Positions 56,202 to 64,000 of a stretch of DNA of 64,000 bases are shown here, in pieces. A model generated the notes under the pieces. It saw nothing but the letters and a program-made list of their open reading frames with translations. It did no database searches and was not told where the DNA came from. The stretch is from CAVZOY01 sp963777095. GTDB taxonomy: Bacteria; Actinomycetota; Actinomycetes; Mycobacteriales; Geodermatophilaceae. Both the position numbers and the translations under genes were made by a program. The stretch lies in NCBI GenBank assembly GCA_963777095.1, contig CAVZOY010000001.1:862868-926867 (forward strand). Direction: 5' to 3'. Every line of letters starts with the position of its first letter. Within the stretch, counting starts at the first letter, position 1.

Positions 56202-57170
56202 TTGGTGTACCCCCAGCTCGTGCTGCAGGTACCAGCTGTTGAGCATCGCCAGCTCGGCCGGGTTGCCGCCGTGGTCGCTCTCGACGACGACCCAGCCCGG
56301 GTAGTTGCGCTCACGCAGCGCCGCGACGAAGCCCGGCACGTCGACCAGCCCGCCCTCGGTGCCGAGCTCGAAGAACCAGCGCTCGATCCGCCGTCCGGCC
56401 CCGCCCTTGAGCATGGTCGACTCGGCGCCGGGCATCCGGTACTCCTCGCCGGTGTCCGCGTAGCGGGTGTCCTTGAGGTGCACGTGGGTGACCCGGTCGG
56501 CGTGCTCGCGGTAGAAGGCGACCGGGTCGATGCCGCCGACCGTCAGCTCGGCGGTGTCGAGCGCGAACCCGACGGTGGCCGGGTCGGTCGCGTCGAGCAG
56601 ACCGGTGAGCTCCGCTTCCGTGTGCACCGCGCCCAGACAGTCGTAGTGCAGCGCGAGACCGATTCCGGCGGCCGCGGCGCGCTCGCCGATCCGGTTCCAC
56701 ACGTCGCCGATGACCTTGATCCCGTCCGCGCCCAGCGGCGGCGTCATCCAGGCCGAGCCGACCGGGCGGACGACGAGCTGGTCGGCGCCCACGCCGGCCA
56801 CGAAGTCGACGAACGGCTTCGACCACTCCACGATCGCGTCGGAGTCCGCTGGGTTGGCCGTGGAGCGGAACGCGTAGCCCTCTTCCTCCTCCGTCGGCTG
56901 CTGCGGGTCCCAGAACATGCTGGAGACGCCCTGGACCTTCGCCCGGCCCAGGAAGTCGAGGAACCCCTGGTGGCTGCCGTGGTTGAGCAGGATGACCTCG
57001 GGCCGGCTGATGTTGTCCCAGCGACCGGTGCCGGAGGCCAGCTCGATGGTGTCGAAGCCGCAGGCGGAGACGGTCTTGAGCGCGCGCTGCTGGTCCTCGT
57101 GCCGCACGAAGACGTCGAGCCGCACGTTCCACTGGTTCAGCGCGTAGGCCCAGCGCAGGGTGTCCCTCAT
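56198..57170 (-). CDS. Sugar phosphate isomerase/epimerase-like TIM barrel, type B copy 1, frameshift at the 3' end
   Basis: About 323 residues starting at ATG 57170 with RDTLRWAYALNQWNVRLDVF. Metal-site segments are LALHYDCLG (Asp in place of Glu), GFALDTAELTVGGIDP, VTHVHLKDTRY and WVVVESDHGGN. As written, the frame runs on without a stop into the next gene. Removing one base of the C5 run at 56210-56214 gives the ending ELGYTK and a TGA overlapping the GTG of the next gene. It overlaps the upstream TIM-barrel gene by 4 bases. Confidence 0.8.
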
Positions 57171-58136
57171 CGTGCCGTCTCCAGCTCGGCGCGCGCCTCG
57201 GCCTCGGCCTCGGCGAGGACGTTGTCGATGTACCACTTGGCGACGGCGGTGGCCTCGGCGTAGCTGCCGCCGCCGAGCTCGGCCTTGTCGTGCTCGACGG
57301 TCAGCCAGCCGTCGTAGCCGGAGGTGACGATCTCCTTCATCAGCGCCGGGAAGTCGACGAGGCCGCCCTCGCCCATCTCGTAGAACCAGCGCGTCACCTG
57401 GGGCGCCATGAGCTCCGGGTCGGGCGGCGTGCGGTAGGCCTCGTGCTCGTCGACGTTCTTCGTGTCCTTGAAGTGGAAGCCGGTGCAGCGGTCCTTGTAG
57501 TCGCGGAACAGCTGGACCGGGTCGACGCCGGCGATCGTGTGCTGCGCGGTGTCGCAGAAGAAGTGGACGTAGCTCGGGGTCGGTGTAGCGGAAGAACGTG
57601 TCGAGCTGCTCGCGCGTGCGGATCGCGCCCCAGAACTCGAAGTGGCAGGTGGTCTTCATGCCCTGCTCGAGCGTCAGCTTCCCGACCCGGTTCCACAGGT
57701 CGGCCACGACCTTGATCGTGTCGTCGGTGACCGGCTCGGTCTGGTAGTAGGTGGACGTCGGCATGACGATGAAGTTCTCGACACCGGTCAGCCCCTCGCA
57801 CATGCGCAGCGTGTTCGTGCAGTCGGCGACGATCCGGTCGTGCGTCTCCCGCACGTGCGGCGCGGTGTACTTCGTCGCCGACGGATAGGCGGAGAAGATC
57901 CCGGTGATCTTGTCGAACCCGTTGTCCTGCAGGAACCGCTCGAAACCGGGCACTCCGCCGTACATGCCGGCGTAGAACGGCAGGTAGAAGAAGAACGTGT
58001 CGAAGCCCGTGAAGCCCAGGGCGGAGAGCTGCTTGACGTACCGATCCATGTAGGCGCGGTTGAACGACGGGGGCTGCGGCCCCTGCGGCGTCTCCGTCAC
58101 CCAATGATCCATGTACGACCACTTGGTCCAGACCAC
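57167..58136 (-). CDS. Sugar phosphate isomerase/epimerase-like TIM barrel, type A copy 1, frameshift near 57577
   Basis: About 322 residues from GTG 58136, preceded by AGAAGGGG as ribosome site. It starts VWTKWSYMDHWVTETPQGPQ and contains CHFEFWGAI (Glu), HFFCDTAQHTIAG (Asp), CTGFHFKDTKNVDEH (His) and WLTVEHDKAELGG (Glu), a xylose-isomerase-like metal site. One extra base in GGGG 57576-57579 breaks the frame. It is the first gene of an eight-gene leftward operon, preceded by a 214-bp non-coding gap that probably carries the promoter. Substrate is unknown, probably a keto- or aldo-sugar. Confidence 0.8.
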
Positions 58137-58200
58137 GCTGGCCCCTTCTCTGGTGCGCGACCGGCAGGTCCTGGGAGGTGCCGGTGCGGCGGTCCGAGGA

Positions 58201-58219
58201 CCGCGGGCGGGGCCCGCGG
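58201..58219. repeat. GC hairpin in the gap between MFS gene and TIM-barrel operon
   Basis: CCGCGGGC (58201-58208) pairs with GCCCGCGG (58212-58219) around GGG. It lies in the 214-bp gap 58137-58350 between two leftward genes, so it could terminate the MFS transcript or be part of the leader of the next operon. No clear -35/-10 pair is seen in the gap. Confidence 0.45.
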
Positions 58220-58350
58220 CGGCGGTCGTCGGAGACCACCTGGGGCGGAATCGCCCTGGTCGAACAGAGAGGTGTCGTGCGGCTTTCAGCCGAGTCGATT
58301 GTGCTGTGGCGCGGGCCACCCTGACCAGCGCCATCTGCTGATATCGATCA

Positions 58351-59797
58351 TCACTCGTCCTGATGCGCCGACGCGGGCGGGTGCCGCGCCGGCAGCGCGA
58401 GCGCGAGGACGGCGGCGAGCGCGAGCATCCCGGCGGCGACGAGGAAGGCGACGCCGAAGCCGGCAGTCAGGGCCTCGTCGCTCTCGGGCGCGCCGTGCTG
58501 CGCCGCCCACGCGCTCGCGACCGACACGAGCGCCGCCAGTCCCACCGCGCTGCCCACCTGCCGCGACGTGTTCAGCAGGCCCGACGCCAGACCGGCCCGC
58601 TCGGGTGGCAGGCCGGACATCGCCGTCACTGTCAACGGCAGCCCGGCCGCACCGAAGCCCGCCATCGCGAGGGTGAGCGGAACGAGCACGTCCACCGCGT
58701 ACCGGCCCTCGACATCGATGCCGGAGAGCCACGCCAGCGCCCCCGCCGCGACGAGGCTGCCCAGCATGTAGCTGCCGCGCGGTCCCAGCGCGGCCATCCA
58801 CCGCGATGCCCCGCGTGCGCCCAGGGCGATGCCCACGGCCCCAGGTGTGAGCGCGAGGCCGGCCTGGAGCGGGTCCATGCCCAGCACGCGCTGCAGGTAG
58901 AGCGCCAGGAAGAACATCGTCGTCGGCAGCGCCCCGCCGACCAGTGCACCGAGCCCGTTGGCCACGGTGACCGGGCGGTTCCGGAACACGTCGAGCGGGA
59001 CGACGGGCTCTTCGGCCCGCCGCTCGACCAGGACGAACACCCCGAACGAGGCGACGGCGAGGCCCGCGCACGCCAGTGTGGCCGCCGACCCGAACCCGCG
59101 CTCCTCCCCGAGGATCACCGCCGCGACCAGGGCCGCCGTGCCGGCCGTGACCGCCATCGACCCGGGCAGGTCGAGCCTGCCGCGGACGTGGCCGGGCGGG
59201 CGGCTGGGAAGAGCCCACAGCGCGGCCAGCAGCAGGACGGCGCCCAGCGGCACGTTCACGAAGAACACCCAGCGCCAGCTGAGCAGGCCGGTGAGCAGCC
59301 CGCCGATCACGCCGCCGAGGGCGCCTCCGGACGCCGCGGCGGCGGTGAACAGGCTCAGCGCCTTCGCCTTCGCCCGTGGCTCGGGGAAGCCGGTGGTGAT
59401 CAGGCTGAGAGTGGTGGGCACGAGGATCGCGCCGCCGACACCTTGGACGAACCGCGCAGCCACCACGTGCCAGCCCTCCTGGGCCAGGCCCGCGGCCAGG
59501 CTGGCGACGGTGAAGAGCACGAGGCCGCCGACGAACGTGCGCCTGCGGCCGAACAGGTCGCCGACGCGTCCGCCGAGCAACAGGAAGCCGGCGAAGGTGA
59601 GCGTGTAGCTGCTGATGACCCACTGGAGGCCGGTGGCCGAGAGGGTCAGGCTGTCCTGCATCGGCGGCAGCGCCACGTTGACGATCCCGACGTCCAGCAC
59701 GCAGATGAACTGGGCCGCGCAGGCGACGGCCAGGAGCACACCCGGCCGCCGCGGCGACGCCTCGTGCGGGCGCCGCCGCGGCAACGGTGTCCGCCAT
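58351..59797 (-). CDS. MFS transporter (DHA2/EmrB-type, 14 TM), frameshifted near 59742
   Basis: About 481 residues from ATG 59797, which overlaps the preceding stop (TGATG), if one base of CCC 59741-59743 is removed. An alternative without repair is a TTG start at 59784. It has about 14 hydrophobic helices, LDVGIVNVALPPMQ in TM1 (the DHA2 motif), GRVGDLFGRRRTFVGG (MFS motif A) and FVQGVGGAILVPTTLS. It is probably a proton-driven exporter of drugs or aromatic intermediates, or an uptake system for the glycoside substrate. Direction cannot be judged from sequence. Confidence 0.85.
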
Positions 59798-60574
59798 CAG
59801 CGGAACGTGTCCTCGAAAGTGTCGTAGGGCTTGGGCGGCTCGGGGTCGAGCACCTGCGCCTTGTCGTTGGCGTAGGGGAAGTAGTTCGTCGTCGTCACCG
59901 GCTCGTCGACCGGCGGCAGGAACACCGGCACGCCGTCGTCGCCGAACCAGGCCAGCTGCGAGTCGTGGCTCTCCTGGTTGTCCTTGGCGAAGGAGATCCA
60001 GTCCCGGTTGAACGGCGCGCGGGCCACCTCGTAGCAGCGGAAGTGCCAGATCCGCCACTCGCCGTCCTGCTTGAGAAAGTCGACGCCGTACTTGCACCAG
60101 ACCCAGTGCGCCCACACCGGCTTGCCGTCGACCTCGCCGCCCGAGAACACCCACGGCGGGACGTCCTTCGCGACCTCGGGGTCCATCAGGCCGGACTCGA
60201 GGCCCGCCATGATCCAGATGCCCTTGGCGGTCTCGCCGTCGGCGCCGACCTCGATCACCGGCGTGCTCGTGTAGTGGAACAGCAGCTTGCCGACCGGCTT
60301 CGGCCGGCCGCGGTGGTAGGCCGTGACCGACTCGTAGGTCGTGTAGACGCCGACGTTGTTGTAGCGCGACCACATGTCGGGCGTGCCGGGCTTGGCCCAG
60401 AGCTCCTCGATGATCCGCTCGTCCTGGTAGGCGTTGTGGTAGTGCATGTAGCGGTTGAAGACGTTGTCCACGGCGCCGCGGTCGGCGAGGCGCTCTGGTC
60501 GCCGCGAGCTCGTCCTCGAGCGCTGTCAGCCGACGGGCGAGGTCTTCGACGGTCGTCGTCGCCTGCATGGTCAT
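59797..60574 (-). CDS. SnoaL/NTF2-like domain protein, frameshifted near 60495
   Basis: About 258 residues from ATG 60574, which has GAAGGAGAAGG upstream and overlaps the GH35 stop (ATGA). A leading coiled segment (VEDLARRLTALEDELAA) is followed, after removing one base near 60490-60500, by an NTF2-like fold (FNRYMHYHNAYQDERIIEEL, LLFHYTSTPVIEVGADG, WRIWHFRCYEVARAPFN). Members include dehydratases and isomerases of steroid, polyketide and phenylpropanoid catabolism. Aromatic-rich content suggests a hydrophobic ligand. Role in the pathway is unknown. Confidence 0.8.
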
Positions 60575-62232
60575 TCCTTCTCCTTCTCGGTCGGGCACGG
60601 GAGGTGGAGCAGTCGGATGCGGACGGCGCCGAGGTCGTCGAACGGGAGGAGGAAGAGCCGCTCGTCGCCGTTCAGCGCGCGTCCCGGCACCCAGCGGCCG
60701 GAGTCGAAGCGGCCCTCCTCGACGGAGTCGACCTCGACGAGGTCGGCGCCCCGGCTGAAGTCCAGCCCGACGCCCTGACCGACGAGGAGGAACTGGTCCT
60801 CGGCCTCGGCGATCACCAGCCCGAACGGCCTGGCGTCGGCCGGCGACGGCCCGTGCGGACTGCCGTCGGTCTCGCTGGGTGGCGGCGGCGGGGGTGGCGG
60901 TTCGCCGACTCCGGCGTCGAGCAGCATCCGGCCGAGCAGGGCGCGCGCGTTGCGGGCGACGACGTCGTAGCCGCCCAAGGTGAACGGGTACTCGCTCTCG
61001 CCCTCGTCGAGCAGGACGCCGGCGATCCGCCCCTCGGCCTGAGCGGTCGTGATGACGTCCTCCATCTCACCGAGCACCGCGCACGCGCGGCCGAGCTGGC
61101 CGTCGGAGCGAGCGTGGTCGACGCCGAACACCGAGAAGCCCAGGGCTCGGTGGTGCCCGAGCGCCCAGAACATCCGGCCGACGGCGAACCGCGACTCCGG
61201 GACGAAGACCGGGTTGTCCGGCCGGTCGTAGTCGCGGAGCACCGGCTTGGCGTCGTCGACGTAGATGTCGGGCGCGACGAGGTCGAGGGACGGCGCCGCG
61301 GCCTTCCAGACGTCGATCACCCGCCCGACGGGACCGCCGCTCGGATAGTCGCCTGCCTGCGGCTGACCGGGCTGAGGGCCGAGCCAGGCGTTGGCGTACA
61401 TCGGCAGCGGCTTCGCCGCCTTGCCGGAGGAGGCGAGGGCGCCGCAGTAGCCGGCGAATGCCCATGCCATGAAGATCTCGTCTGCCTGCCAGTCGTCGCC
61501 GAAGACCTCCGACCAGGTGCCCGAGGTCCGGTTGCCCTGTCGGGCCCAGAGCGCGGCCAGCTCCGGCCGGAGCTCCGTCCGGTGCTCCACGAGGTGGTCG
61601 ATCAGCGGCTGCGGCACCGGGCCGCGCCACGCCGTCTCCGCCTCCGGTGACCGGTCCCGGCTGTCGCGCAGCAGGCCCACCTCGTTCTCCACCTGCACCA
61701 TCACCACGACGTGGTCCGGGTCGACGCCGGCCAGGTGCTCCAGGAACCGGACGAACGCCCGGCGGTCGGCGTCGAGCAGGTTCGGGGAGAACACGGTCAG
61801 CACCGGCTTCGGCATCGCGCCCGGGTAGGTGAACAGGGCCTTGTCCGTGCCGGCAGCGACCGCCCGCGGAAAGCGGCCCACATCCCGGCGCACCCACCCC
61901 GGCGCGTACGTCGACGCCGCGTTCTTGAACGCGCCGAACCAGATCAGGACCAGGCGCATGCCGCGTGCCCGCGCCTGCTCGATCTGCGCGTCGACGGTGC
62001 TGAAGTCGAACGACCCCTCGACCGGCTCGACCTGCGCCCAGCTCGCGGCGCCGATCACCGTGCGGATGCCCATGCCCGCGAGCCGGTCCCAGATCGGCTC
62101 CATGTACGCCGAACTCGACGGGCTGGAGTTGTGCAGCTGCCCACCGAGGAGCAGGGCCGGGCGCCCGTCGACGAGCAGCTGCGTCCCCGTTGCCGTCGCG
62201 CGCAGCGAGGGCAGTGGCCGCGCCCCGCTCAC
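60571..62232 (-). CDS. GH35-like beta-galactosidase with DUF5597 C-terminal domain
   Basis: This 553-residue glycoside hydrolase of the clan A TIM-barrel type starts after GTG 62232 with LLVDGRPALLLGGQLHNSSP. The acid/base Glu is in MVQVENEVGLL near 175 and the likely nucleophile Glu in VFVPESRF near 340. The C-terminal beta domain (about 430-553) follows an unusual run of eight prolines. No signal peptide is visible, so it acts inside the cell on imported oligosaccharides or glycosides. It overlaps the MazG-like stop (GTGA) and the next gene start (ATGA). Confidence 0.85.
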   Translation of the reverse strand: MSGARPLPSLRATATGTQLLVDGRPALLLGGQLHNSSPSSSAYMEPIWDRLAGMGIRTVIGAASWAQVEPVEGSFDFSTVDAQIEQARARGMRLVLIWFGAFKNAASTYAPGWVRRDVGRFPRAVAAGTDKALFTYPGAMPKPVLTVFSPNLLDADRRAFVRFLEHLAGVDPDHVVVMVQVENEVGLLRDSRDRSPEAETAWRGPVPQPLIDHLVEHRTELRPELAALWARQGNRTSGTWSEVFGDDWQADEIFMAWAFAGYCGALASSGKAAKPLPMYANAWLGPQPGQPQAGDYPSGGPVGRVIDVWKAAAPSLDLVAPDIYVDDAKPVLRDYDRPDNPVFVPESRFAVGRMFWALGHHRALGFSVFGVDHARSDGQLGRACAVLGEMEDVITTAQAEGRIAGVLLDEGESEYPFTLGGYDVVARNARALLGRMLLDAGVGEPPPPPPPPSETDGSPHGPSPADARPFGLVIAEAEDQFLLVGQGVGLDFSRGADLVEVDSVEEGRFDSGRWVPGRALNGDERLFLLPFDDLGAVRIRLLHLPCPTEKEKE

Positions 62233-62528
62233 GGCGTCGATGCCTCGACCGCGCTGCGCAGCCGGGTCACGGCGTCGTCGACAAGGTTGACGCCGAGCGC
62301 GTCGGACAGGGCCACGAGGTACACAAGGCAGTCCGCCAGCTCGTCGCGGAGCTCGGGTGTCACGGCGTCCGGCCCGATGTCGGCCTGCCACTGGACGATC
62401 GACGCGACTGCGCCCACCCGTCCGGTCAGAGCGAGCAGGAGGTTGCGCGGGGTCTGGAGCGGAGCCCAGCCGTGCAGGGCGGTCAGCCGTGCGAAGGCGT
62501 CGCGCAGGTCGTCGAGACCGGCTGTCAC
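62229..62528 (-). CDS. MazG-like nucleotide pyrophosphohydrolase-family protein
   Basis: This 99-residue all-helical MazG-type protein has LRDAFARLTALHGWAPLQTP, LTGRVGAVASIVQW and the metal-binding ELRDELADCLVYLVALSDAL (E-x-x-E/D pattern) near 55-74. The family hydrolyses nucleoside triphosphates to monophosphates. Placement between two glycoside hydrolase genes, with 4-base overlaps on both sides, is unusual for a house-cleaning enzyme. It may act on a nucleotide-sugar or be a fortuitous passenger. Confidence 0.8.
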   Translation of the reverse strand: MTAGLDDLRDAFARLTALHGWAPLQTPRNLLLALTGRVGAVASIVQWQADIGPDAVTPELRDELADCLVYLVALSDALGVNLVDDAVTRLRSAVEASTP

Positions 62529-63994
62529 GAGAGGACCGCGGGGTCGTCGGCGCCGGTGTACTCGAACGACCGCACCAGCACGACGCCGCTCGTGCAGGTG
62601 ACACCCAGCATGCGGCCGGTCATGCCACCGGCGACCTCGGTCGACAGGTAGCGCCCGTCGACCGCACCCAGCTCGGTGAGCCCACCGTCCTCGACGACAC
62701 CGGCCACGATGCGGTCGGGTCCCCGTGGGTCCCAGCCCCCACCCGGGGCCGGCTCCATGCGGAGCTCCAGCACCGCCTCGTCGTCCACGCGGCGCTCCCC
62801 CAGCACGTGCCGGACGTCGCCGACCGCCCACACGGCCCGGACGACGCCGTCGGCGCACTCGAGGTCGACGGCGTGGCGGGGGTCGATCCGTACCGACAGG
62901 CCACCGACACCGTCGACCGCGAGGCGTGCGCGCACGCGGGCGTGCAGGTGCTCCTGCCGCCGCCCGACGAACACCGGCTCCCCGCCGGCCGCCACTCGCA
63001 GCCCGTCCTCCGCGGCGGTCACGAACTCCGACGGGAAGCGCGACGCACCCACCCAGGACGGCGGCAGCGCGCCGCCGTCGAAGGCTTCGCGAACCGGTCG
63101 GTCGGCGGCCAGCGGAGGTTCGACGTGTCCGGTGAGCACGGGCCAACCGTCGGTCCAGACGACCTCGTCGGCGAAGGTCTCCCGGCCCAGGACGTGCCAC
63201 TCCGGGCTCGAGCCGCGGGCGCGGACGCCGTGGTAGACCACCGCCCAGCTGCCGTCCGGCCGCTCGACGAGATCGGCGTGGCCGGTGTTCTGCACCGGCT
63301 CGTCGGTGCCGCGGTGGGTCAGGATCGGGTTGCTCGGATTGCCCTCGAACGGCCCGGACGGCGAGTCGCCGCGGGCGATCGTCACCGCGTGTCCGCGTTC
63401 GGTGCCGCCCTCGGCGATCAGCAGGTACCAGTGGTCGCCGATCCGGTACAGGTGCGGTCCCTCCGGGAACTTGCCGCCCGTGCCGGCCCACAGCCACCGG
63501 GTCTCGCCCAGCACCTCGCCGCTCAGCGGATGGATCGCGGTCTGCCGGATGCCCGCCGGCACGCCGTCCTCGGGCGGTCCGGTCCAGGTCATCAGGCAGG
63601 TGCCGTCGTCATCCCACGTGACGTCCGGGTCGATGCCGACGGCCGACGGGATGCGCACCGGCTCCGACCACGGGCCGGCCGGGTCGTCGGCGTGCACCAG
63701 CAGCTGCCCGCCGTCGTCGGACCAGTTCGTCGTGATCATCCAGAACCGGCCGTCGTGGTGCCGCAGCGTCGGCGCGAAGATGCCGCCCGACGGCCCGGCC
63801 TTCGAGACGTCGAGCTGCGACGGCTCGTGGAGCGCGTGGCCGATCAACTCCCACGACCGCAGGTCGGTGGACCGGAAGATCGGCACTCCGGGCGCGTACT
63901 CGAAGCTCGACGTCGCCAGGTAGTACGCGTCGTCGACCCGGCAGATGCTCGGGTCGGGGTGGAAGCCGGGGATCACCGGGCGCTGAGCGCTCAC
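62525..63994 (-). CDS. Glycoside hydrolase family 43 protein (beta-xylosidase / arabinofuranosidase-like)
   Basis: This 489-residue protein has a five-bladed beta-propeller at about 5-300. The GH43 catalytic triad appears as Asp in PGFHPDPSI near 14, Asp in GIDPDVTWDDDG near 123 and Glu in GGKFPEGPHLY near 179. A beta-sandwich domain (about 310-485) follows. It removes xylosyl or arabinosyl residues from plant glycans or glycosides. No signal peptide, so it is probably cytoplasmic. The GTG at 63994 overlaps an upstream TGA (63991-63993) at the window edge, so the operon continues beyond 64000. Confidence 0.9.
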   Translation of the reverse strand: MSAQRPVIPGFHPDPSICRVDDAYYLATSSFEYAPGVPIFRSTDLRSWELIGHALHEPSQLDVSKAGPSGGIFAPTLRHHDGRFWMITTNWSDDGGQLLVHADDPAGPWSEPVRIPSAVGIDPDVTWDDDGTCLMTWTGPPEDGVPAGIRQTAIHPLSGEVLGETRWLWAGTGGKFPEGPHLYRIGDHWYLLIAEGGTERGHAVTIARGDSPSGPFEGNPSNPILTHRGTDEPVQNTGHADLVERPDGSWAVVYHGVRARGSSPEWHVLGRETFADEVVWTDGWPVLTGHVEPPLAADRPVREAFDGGALPPSWVGASRFPSEFVTAAEDGLRVAAGGEPVFVGRRQEHLHARVRARLAVDGVGGLSVRIDPRHAVDLECADGVVRAVWAVGDVRHVLGERRVDDEAVLELRMEPAPGGGWDPRGPDRIVAGVVEDGGLTELGAVDGRYLSTEVAGGMTGRMLGVTCTSGVVLVRSFEYTGADDPAVLS

Positions 63995-64000
63995 CGCTGT

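Noticed and set aside
55713..58334. An 873-residue frame that appears to fuse two or three TIM barrels
   Set aside because: The joins are produced by +1 errors that remove stops. Repaired genes have separate starts and stops overlapping as GTGA/ATGA.
38143..60574. Decaying pseudogene island as explanation for clustered frameshifts
   Set aside because: All breaks have the same sign, no in-frame stops or missing motifs occur, and repairs restore exact gene overlaps. Sequence error fits better.
58363..61650. 1095-residue rightward frame over MFS, NTF2 and GH35 genes
   Set aside because: Antisense artefact with biased composition and no recognisable domain.

Overview
The window is chromosomal DNA of a very high-GC actinobacterium. 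Evidence for this is GC-rich third codon positions throughout, a SigF/RsbW stress module, an Rpf-type muralytic enzyme, an actinobacterial 943-residue aconitase, an InhA-type enoyl reductase and a ferrochelatase with the Cys ligands of an actinobacterial [2Fe-2S] cluster. A soil Geodermatophilaceae-like organism (Blastococcus/Modestobacter/Geodermatophilus) is my best guess, but that is inference. I saw no rRNA, tRNA, CRISPR array, transposase or integrase, and no stretch of 300 bases or more without a gene.

Layout. 1-3.1 kb: general-stress regulation. A PP2C phosphatase/kinase gene runs off the left edge, and an anti-sigma-sigma pair lies behind a SigF-type promoter (GTTT-N17-GGGTAC). 3.1-32.6 kb: a core block whose gene content and order recall M. 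tuberculosis Rv1472-Rv1488. It holds SPFH and NfeD, a conserved hypothetical, hemerythrin, hemH-inhA-fabG, VWA-DUF58-MoxR, an NlpC/P60 peptidase, aconitase, and an enoyl-CoA hydratase, small HTH protein and ABC-F ATPase. The block is interrupted by an accessory insert at 9.1-14.5 kb (DDAH, Rpf-type enzyme, racemase-like and small-fold enzymes, quinone reductase), by an acyl-CoA ligase and a PAP2 enzyme, and by sirohydrochlorin chelatase and an ABC exporter. 32.7-38.1 kb: two giant membrane proteins and a MetE-like protein.

38.1-64 kb is a catabolic island. A TetR gene faces an FAD monooxygenase across a clear palindromic operator. A LysR gene faces a nine-gene rightward operon: cyclase-fold hydrolase, FAD monooxygenase, two-domain extradiol-type dioxygenase, FAH-family hydrolase, two SDRs, C-C-hydrolase-like alpha/beta hydrolase, nucleoside hydrolase and VOC protein. 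Convergent to it, two leftward operons with overlapping start/stop codons encode GH43, a MazG-like protein, GH35/DUF5597, an NTF2-like protein and an MFS exporter. These are followed by four sugar-isomerase-fold TIM barrels in an A-B-A-B arrangement, a ThuA protein, a C-glycoside deglycosidase-like beta/alpha pair, a hydroxypyruvate-isomerase-like protein and an ALDH7-type dehydrogenase. My reading is a pathway that imports or trims a plant glycoside, cleaves a C-glycosidic bond after sugar oxidation, and opens the released aromatic ring. The sugar 3-oxidase such a route needs is not in the window and may lie beyond 64000.

Caution on sequence quality. At least 17 single-base frameshifts interrupt 13 otherwise well-conserved genes. 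Every one is repaired by removing one base, usually from a G or C run. I treat these as probable sequence errors and annotate the genes at full length, stating where the frame breaks.
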